From Hysterangium stoloniferum (lineage: Eukaryota > Basidiomycota > Agaricomycetes > Hysterangiales > Hysterangiaceae), in NCBI GenBank assembly GCA_015178975.1, contig WHVD01000039.1, forward strand, positions 609,059 to 673,058: 64,000 nt of DNA, read 5' to 3'. The notes under the pieces are model-generated. The model was not told the origin of the DNA. It worked only from the letters and a program-made list of their open reading frames with translations, and did not search any database. Below, one piece after another: positions 57,789 to 64,000 of the stretch (position 1 is the stretch's first letter; the number at the start of each line of letters is the position of its first letter). A program made the position numbers and the translations under genes.

Positions 57789-59729
57789 CTATACTAGGTG
57801 TCGAAGAGCATCTGGGACGCCGCCCCAAGCTTCCTGTGAGGATCCCCCAAAGTCCAAAATGAGGTTTCCCCATCGTTCCCTTTTTACTCTGAAGGATTCA
57901 GCTATTCTCGCCCGAGTCAAATCACTAGGATTCCTGTACAAGGAGTCGGCCCATCGTCTGTAGGCTTTCTCTCTGCAATGAACGACTGCGCGGACACTAA
58001 CCGGCAGAGCGGAAATCCGCGCGAGAAGAGGAGCATTGGGGAGGGGAAACGAAGACGCGGGCAGTAGGGCAGGAACGTGTGGTTGCATGGTGGTCTCTGT
58101 GGGAGGCGTCAGGACGAGGGTCTCGAGTAAATCTACTAAGCCAGCAATAGAGAGGACATTCGCTGAGTCTGGGGGCAGACGGTGAAGCTCCACTATGATG
58201 TGCCGGAACATAGAGAGTTTAATCTCCTGTGCTGCTCATGCAAAGTTCTTCCCCTCTGCGAGATCCTCGAAGGAGAGATAGAAATCCTCCATTATCTCCG
58301 ACAACAGAGCCAGACTGTGACAACCCTTGAGGCTCCCTTGAAGGACCGGTTGCTGAAGTACTGGCACGAGCTCTGATAGCACCCTTCTGACAGGAAACTG
58401 TTCGGAAGGGTAGTTGACAGCTACTCGCATCCAGAAAGTTGTGGGTACGGGCTCAGTGAGGGGAACCGGGCTGTCAAGGACGGGAATAGGGGATTGTTCT
58501 CGGAGAGGAGTGGTGGCTTTCTGCATCTCCTTCACCTTTCTGCTTGCCAGGGGATCAATGACGTCCGGTGTAGGGGGGTCCAAATCGACATCCATTCGCT
58601 CTGGTGGAAGGTCCTGGATAGGGCTACCCAAGGACACGCAATATGAATACGGAGAGTCGGGAGGGATACCCGGTGACGGTGGAGGTTGGGTCGGTACCGG
58701 TATATCTTTCGGGGAGGGAGAGAGACGAGGTGCCAGAATCGGGGAAGGTTCACGTTGGGCAGAGGGAGTGTGTGTCGGGTGAAGGATGGGAGGGGGCCTC
58801 GACATCCCAAGTGAGGTTGGGACTGGTACAGCTTTTGAAGAGGGAGGTAAATGAAGCGTTAGAATCGGGGCTGAGGGAGTGTGTGTAGGGTGAATGATGG
58901 GAAGGGGCCTCGGCGTTGGCGAGAGATGTGGGACCAGAATCGTGGAAGGTTCGCGTTCCAGTGACTGTTGATTAGGGCGGTGACCCCTCCATACTCTGGA
59001 TGACGGTCTCCGCGTTTGTCTTTGGTTGGGGTCGCTGGTTACGAAACGAACTTTAGACGGGAGAAGGAACCCTTCATGGCAATCCTCTCCCAGAGATCGG
59101 ATGCTATACACGCCATTCCTGTTCTCGTCCTCCTCCTCATCCTCGTCCGAGGAAAACTCAATTGGTCCCCTACAGTATCCCTTTTCTTGTTGAGGCAGCG
59201 TTTGACCGTCCCCTCGGGTGAGAACTATGCGTTGCAACTTAATGCGTCGAAGTAGCTCCCAGTGGTAAAAGATGGTACCCTCCTTCTCCTTCCAGCTCTT
59301 GGCTCCCGTCGTCCTAATACAAGGCGTCCCACCCTCGCTATCATCGGTCTCCGCGAAGTCGGCCCATTTCTCTCCCGCGGGGGGAAGGATCGGCACGGAA
59401 GCTCTGTTTCCGCATTGCGCTCTGTACTCACGCCGCTGCCGCTTGGAGGGGACTCCTTCCCTTGCTCCCCTCGCCTCCTGTTGGCTTCTATACTCAGCAC
59501 GCCTTTCTCTTTTGCGGGTGAGTCTCCTTGCGTTGTGTTCCTCCATGAACATTTCCTGCTTCCGCATGCTAGCAGCGACCTCCTCAGATGACGGTCTGAC
59601 GGAGGGGCCTAACGGCTTGCTCCAATCCGTACCGGTATTTTTCCCCGGCTCATCACCAAAGGAGAAAGTCGACAGGGGGGTTGATTCTTGGGTACCCCAA
59701 TTGCTCTCAACATCGTCTGTACGAGGCAT
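57789..59729 (-). pseudogene. Gypsy-3 downstream sense ORF (~646 codons, one in-frame stop)
   Basis: Lies between pol and the 3' LTR in the same direction as pol. It opens MPRTDDVESNWGTQESTPLS, then a charged region (ARRLTRKRERRAEYRSQQ) that may be helical, an acidic run (EFSSDEDEEEDENRNG), a long Pro-rich repeat region (PHLSPTPRPLPIIHPTHTP twice over), and a C-terminal part FYLSFEDLAEGKNFA. A TGA stop at 58236-58238 interrupts; the same frame continues AAQEIKLSMFRHIIVELHRL to a stop at 57789. The codon was probably CGA. No transmembrane span, so not an envelope protein. It could be a gag-like or accessory protein. Function unknown. Confidence 0.65.
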
Positions 59730-60181
59730 GCGGGTGATGAATCCCCTGCCGGTCGTGGATGTACTGGCTGTCGGGGCTCACGGGACCTTTTTGAACTTAG
59801 GGAGGACTTGCTTGTTTTGTTGGAAAGGGAGCATTATAGCACGATAAAAGTGGTGAAGTTGAAGATAGAGGGAAGGGCTATAGATAGGTGAAGGACGTGG
59901 TGTGAAAGATAAAGAAAATTTATGCGAATTTACGTGTACTTTTCTTTTATATATTGAATTGAAACTCCGCTCGGTTGGTCGTTAAATAAAATTCATTAAT
60001 TGTGGCCGGGTTTTGGGGAAATGTGTCCGCCGCCAATTAATGGTTGTCCCAATCGACCGAAGGGATAGAAAAATAAAAAAGAATAAAAGCCAACGAGATG
60101 GCTCACCGAATAACTGAGATATTTCTGAAAGGAAGTTACAAAAGAGAGGGAATAGATGATTCCTTGAGCGCATATATCCCG

Positions 60182-63100
60182 TTAAATGTTGAACAGCGCC
60201 TTGTACACCCTCAAAAGTGCCGGAGCGTTTCTAAGGTCAGTGCTGCTTAACCACGAATCCTCCTCGGGTCCATAACCTTTCCAGCGCACCCTAAATAGCA
60301 GGCGATTTCGCTGTTTCCTATGTCCAACAATAGCTTCGACTTCATATTCTTCGTGATCTGATTTCAACTCTCTTAGGTTCTCAAGTTGGGGTCTCGGACC
60401 TAGCTTGGAAGGAGAGGGTTGATATTTCCGCAGATGATCCCAATTAATGACTGGATGCATAGGATACTCCGGGGGAATCTTAAGCCTAAATACTTGAGAG
60501 TTCAATTTCTCAAGGACCTCGAATGGTCCAATCCGTCTTTGTATTAGTTTCTTCCCCGTTCCCTTGACTTCCACCAGTTTGAGGGAGTGGGGGTTCACCA
60601 ATACAAAGTCTCCCTCAGAGATATCTTCTACAGGTCTTTGCTTCTTGTTATACGCTCGTGCTTGAATCTCTTGGGCTCGAGCGATGGAATCCCGCGCCAT
60701 CTGCCGATGATTTTCTAGCTCGAGGATCCATTGGTCGGCCATAGGGCTGTCTGATAGTTCTCTAGGAACTAGGGGCTCGTCGCCTCCTAGAACTCGAGAC
60801 ATTCCTCTTGGGAGGTATCCCATTAATAAGAAGGCCGGGGCGTAGTTTGTGGAACTGTGAACAGTCGAGTTGTATGCGTGAACAACTACCTCAATCCACT
60901 GGGACCAGCTTTCTTTAGCAGAGGCACAATAGGCTCGAAGCATCTGTTCTATGGTCGCATTCATATTCTCCGTTTGCCCATCCGTTTGAGGATGATGAGC
61001 CGAAGATACCGCAAGGGTGGTACCATAGATCTTACAGACTTCCCGCCAAAACCTGCAGGTCCATCTCTTATCCCGGTCACAGATTATTTGAGAGGGCAGT
61101 CCGAAGGGGCTTGCTACCTGTTTGACAAATATTCGTGCGAATCCTTCAGCTGTAAGGTTCGAAAAGGTAGGTATTGTAATAGTGTAACGCGTCAATTTAT
61201 CAACGGCAACGAAGACTGCGGAATACGAATCCTTTCCTGAATCGGGTAGTCCAGTGATCAAGTCCATAGAAACTACCTCGAATGGCCTAAAAGGTACGTC
61301 AGCCGGTCTGAGGGCTCCTTGACGAGCGGTGCGATCGACTTTGGTCTTTTGGCAGATATCGCAGGTACGCGCGTACGACACGCAATCTTGTAGCATTCTC
61401 GGCCAAAAGAACCGGTCTTTCATCAGGTTGAACAACCACTGGCCTCCGGCGTGTGCTCCCTCAAAAGGGTTATCATGCCCCAACCTTAGAATCGAGTTAA
61501 TCATGGTTCTGGGTACACAAACTCGACTTTTCCAGTCCGAGTCGCGAAAGTACAGGAGTCGGTTTGCTCCCACGAAGTAGTGAGAAGGAGTAACAACCGC
61601 GTTGGGTGAAGGGGTATCTAAAGCGTAGAGATTCCTGAAAACCAGGTCCTTTGAATAACCCTCTAGAAATTTCTTTATATATCCCTCCTCGATGCTGATT
61701 AGTAGCTGAGGATGACGCAATGCGAAGTCGGACTCGTCTTCCTGGTCGTTCCTTATTGCGTTATGAGTATCCCATTCTGACCGTCGGACCTTTTGAGTTA
61801 CTCCGAAAGGCTCCATAGAATCGAGTATGATAGAGAAGACCGCTTTCTTAGCGGGTTCGTCTTTCCATAGTTTTTCCTCAGTACTCTTGTCCAGAGAAGT
61901 CGAGGTGATAGCCTGCAAATCATCTCTAATAGGGCTCACAAAGGCTGGTACCCGAGGGAGTCTGGACAGTGGATCCACGTTGCTGGGAACTCTCCCTGCT
62001 CGATGCAAAATCTCGAGACCTGGAAATGCAGCGTATATCGCCCCCCATGTGGCTAGTCGACGATTAGTGTTCTCGTAAGATCTAGCCCATTGCAGAGCTG
62101 CATGGTCCATAATGAGCAGGACATGTTCACCTTCAATGAAAGGTTGAAAGTGGACCAGTCCCTCCTTTGCTGCCAATGCTTCCCGTTCAGTAGCAGAATA
62201 GTTACGCTCCGCGCTTTTCAGCGTGCGACTCCAATATGCAATGACTCGTTCAACAGTAACTTCGGTCGCCTCAAAAGTGGATCCCCATGAATCCGACCAC
62301 TCAATCTCAGGCTGTTTGGTTTTGTACCGATGAACAAAGGATGGCACGTCCTGCACACGGTCAAAAGCCAATTTGGCTTGGGCATAGATTTTAGTGTCCA
62401 CTAAATCTCCTAAAGCCATCTTCTGGACTTGTTGGAGGCAACAACCCAAGGCAAAATCCGAAGCGTCCGTATACAATCGGTAGGGCATCCCACTAACTGG
62501 ATGTCCCAGCACTGGAGCTGATCCTAATGCGGTTTTAACATCCTCATAAGCTCGGACATGTTCAGCAGTCCACATCCAAGGTGTTCCCTTTTTTAGGAGC
62601 GAGAATAAAGGGGACAACATCCATGAATAAAATGGTATATATGCTGAAAAGTAAAGGACCATTCCAAGGAACCGTTGTAGATCAGAAACCTTAGTGGGTG
62701 GGGCCAATTCCAATATAGCGCGAACTTTTTCTTGGTGGGTTGAAAAACCCAGCCTAGATACTTTATGACCCAATAACAATATCGAATTATATCCAATAAA
62801 ACATTTCTTGGGAGAGAGAGTGATACCGGCCGAAGCGATAGCGCCAAGCACCTGATTCAGGTGAAGCAAATGATCATCCCAGTTCTTAGAGAATATGACT
62901 ATGTCATCGATGTAGACTAAACAAAAAATCCACAAGTAGGGTGCTAAAACTGTTTGCATGACGCGCTGAAATGTAGAGGGGCCGTTTCTGAGCCCAAATG
63001 GCATCCTTTTAAATTGCCACAGCCCTCTATGGGATCTAAAGGCTGTTTTGGGCTTATCGTCCTCCAACATTTCTAATTGAGTAAACCCGGCCAGCGCATC

Positions 63101-63706
63101 AAAAGAAGAAAGAACATTTGACCCCGACAGCGCTTGCATAATCTCCGATTGACGTGGTAAAGGGAATTCGTCTGGAACAGTAAGATGGTTAAGTTTCCGA
63201 TAGTTGATGACCACCCGCGGTTTACCATTGCGATATACTACAAAGGCTGGCGCTCCCCAGGGGCTTTTAGATGGCTCAATGACACCCTGTTCGAACCAGG
63301 TATCCATTTGCTCGCCTATAACTCTCCTATTGGCAGGGGACGAGGGGAACATAGGCATGGATATGGGCTGAGCGCCCTCTTTCAAGGGGACAGGGACTCT
63401 ACATTCCACTTGCCCTAACCGTCCGTCGACTCCGAAAGCCTTAACGTTCTCAGTCAAAACTGATCTGAGATGTGGCAGGACCTCCATTGGTATATCTGGT
63501 CCCAAATTGACTAACTTGTGAAGATCCTCTGAGGCAAATTTCTCATTATCAGCCACTGCAGCCGTCTTAGGACCAGGCGGTTCGAAATCGTCTGCAATCT
63601 CTGGTTCAACAGGTGGCTTAGGCCTTTCTGAGGCGACTTGACGGTCCTCCTCAAGTTGAGAGAGACTTTCGATAAGGTGTGCAATCTTGGTCGCGCCTGC
63701 TACCAT
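60182..63706 (-). CDS. Gypsy-3 pol polyprotein: RT, RNase H, integrase, chromodomain, 1174 aa
   Basis: Ty3/gypsy chromovirus polyprotein. RT: VPVPLKEGAQPISMPMFPSS, PWGAPAFVVYRNGKPRVVIN, catalytic LVYIDDIVIFSKN. RNase H: RLYTDASDFALGCCLQQ, EREALAAKEGLVHF, MDHAALQWARSY. Integrase zinc site GHDNPFEGAHAGG..CDICQK, catalytic SMDLITGLPDSGKD, CDRDKRWTCRFW, HHPQTDGQTENMNATIEQ; then RIGPFEVLEKLNSQVFRL and a C-terminal chromodomain YEVEAIVGHRKQ.. FRVRWKGYGPEEDSWL. No stop or frameshift inside, with all catalytic acids present. The listed ATG (63706) is internal: the same frame runs on upstream (HDPARWAHKPRSLEEKGL) to a stop at 63785, so the protease should lie further right. Confidence 0.93.
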   Translation of the reverse strand: MVAGATKIAHLIESLSQLEEDRQVASERPKPPVEPEIADDFEPPGPKTAAVADNEKFASEDLHKLVNLGPDIPMEVLPHLRSVLTENVKAFGVDGRLGQVECRVPVPLKEGAQPISMPMFPSSPANRRVIGEQMDTWFEQGVIEPSKSPWGAPAFVVYRNGKPRVVINYRKLNHLTVPDEFPLPRQSEIMQALSGSNVLSSFDALAGFTQLEMLEDDKPKTAFRSHRGLWQFKRMPFGLRNGPSTFQRVMQTVLAPYLWIFCLVYIDDIVIFSKNWDDHLLHLNQVLGAIASAGITLSPKKCFIGYNSILLLGHKVSRLGFSTHQEKVRAILELAPPTKVSDLQRFLGMVLYFSAYIPFYSWMLSPLFSLLKKGTPWMWTAEHVRAYEDVKTALGSAPVLGHPVSGMPYRLYTDASDFALGCCLQQVQKMALGDLVDTKIYAQAKLAFDRVQDVPSFVHRYKTKQPEIEWSDSWGSTFEATEVTVERVIAYWSRTLKSAERNYSATEREALAAKEGLVHFQPFIEGEHVLLIMDHAALQWARSYENTNRRLATWGAIYAAFPGLEILHRAGRVPSNVDPLSRLPRVPAFVSPIRDDLQAITSTSLDKSTEEKLWKDEPAKKAVFSIILDSMEPFGVTQKVRRSEWDTHNAIRNDQEDESDFALRHPQLLISIEEGYIKKFLEGYSKDLVFRNLYALDTPSPNAVVTPSHYFVGANRLLYFRDSDWKSRVCVPRTMINSILRLGHDNPFEGAHAGGQWLFNLMKDRFFWPRMLQDCVSYARTCDICQKTKVDRTARQGALRPADVPFRPFEVVSMDLITGLPDSGKDSYSAVFVAVDKLTRYTITIPTFSNLTAEGFARIFVKQVASPFGLPSQIICDRDKRWTCRFWREVCKIYGTTLAVSSAHHPQTDGQTENMNATIEQMLRAYCASAKESWSQWIEVVVHAYNSTVHSSTNYAPAFLLMGYLPRGMSRVLGGDEPLVPRELSDSPMADQWILELENHRQMARDSIARAQEIQARAYNKKQRPVEDISEGDFVLVNPHSLKLVEVKGTGKKLIQRRIGPFEVLEKLNSQVFRLKIPPEYPMHPVINWDHLRKYQPSPSKLGPRPQLENLRELKSDHEEYEVEAIVGHRKQRNRLLFRVRWKGYGPEEDSWLSSTDLRNAPALLRVYKALFNI

Positions 63707-64000
63707 TAAACCTTTCTCCTCAAGTGACCTGGGCTTGTGAGCCCAACGAGCAGGGTCATGAATTATCCCTATTGTCTCCCCTCGTCAGATAGTCTTAGGG
63801 GTTAGCGATGATTGGCTAAAGGTACTGCCGCACTATTCCTTGAAATTGCCGTGATTGGTGTGGCTAATATAGAACCGTCCTCGTTTTGCAGTACAATTCC
63901 TTCAACAATCCATTCCTCGCCCTTTAGATCTTCAACAAAAAATAGGCACTAGTGGCTGACTCTGGATCGATAGTGCAATCCTCCAAGGCTCGCGCGACTC
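63707..64000 (-). pseudogene. Gypsy-3 protease-region remnant, runs off the window
   Basis: The minus strand reads KGEEWIVEGIVLQNEDGSIL and, in the pol frame, SSLTPKTI, TGA (63787-63785), RGETIGIIHDPARWAHKPRS. The TGA sits where an Arg codon would fit. At least one more frame change is needed to the right. The protease active site is not in view. Confidence 0.6.

Noticed and set aside
59272-59847. 191-codon plus-strand frame
   Set aside because: Shadow of the Gypsy-3 downstream ORF on the other strand.

Overview
The window looks like a piece of a filamentous basidiomycete (probably Agaricomycete) nuclear genome. Genes are split by many short introns (about 50-70 bp, GT..AG). The recognisable host genes are typical of mushroom-forming fungi: a multi-exon tyrosinase, a secreted DyP-type peroxidase, an Hsp20 heat-shock protein, a secreted/anchored one-span membrane protein and a C2H2 zinc-finger protein. 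The flanks and the right half are dominated by Ty3/gypsy chromoviruses and other transposable elements. No rRNA gene, CRISPR array, prokaryotic operon or origin was seen.

Layout. 1-5.1 kb: decayed gene pieces, including a Ty1/copia gag relic and a possible broken membrane-protein gene. 5.3-8.2 kb: complete tyrosinase (17 exons, 673 aa). 9-9.6 kb: small two-span membrane protein with a probable frameshift. 11.75-12.34 kb: Hsp20. 12.6-14.5 kb: one-span membrane protein with a long Pro/Ser-rich tail. 15.1-17.2 kb, minus strand: DyP peroxidase (8 exons, 513 aa). 21.8-22.9 kb: C2H2 zinc-finger protein. The rest of 17-30 kb is gene-poor and holds two copies of a diverged ~1.6 kb repeat, two solo LTRs with intact 5-bp target duplications, a foldback MITE and a Tc1/mariner-type composite element.

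The 30-57 kb stretch is a nest of transposons: a ~670 bp inverted repeat pair 8 kb apart, a minus-strand gypsy relic, a TRIM (miniature LTR element with identical LTRs and a perfect GGTGA duplication), a tRNA-like SINE unit bounded by palindromes, a transposon-type multi-exon gene cut by a gypsy chromovirus, and a second degraded gypsy copy with further solo LTRs inside it. From 57.1 kb to the right edge lies a third, younger, minus-strand gypsy element with an uninterrupted 1174-aa RT/RNase H/integrase/chromodomain ORF, an extra sense ORF downstream of pol, and one LTR; it has landed inside an older LTR.

Most notable observation: two independent gypsy relics (32.3-34.7 kb and 52-57.1 kb) share the same unusual architecture. 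Between the end of pol and the 3' LTR lies an antisense gene with the same three-exon start region, encoding a coiled coil, an acidic linker and a Zn2Cys6-like cysteine cluster. This may be an accessory, possibly DNA-binding, protein carried by an LTR retrotransposon. A second theme is decay by CGA-to-TGA change: most premature stops in the better-preserved gypsy copies fall at former arginine codons, as expected from CpG methylation and deamination.
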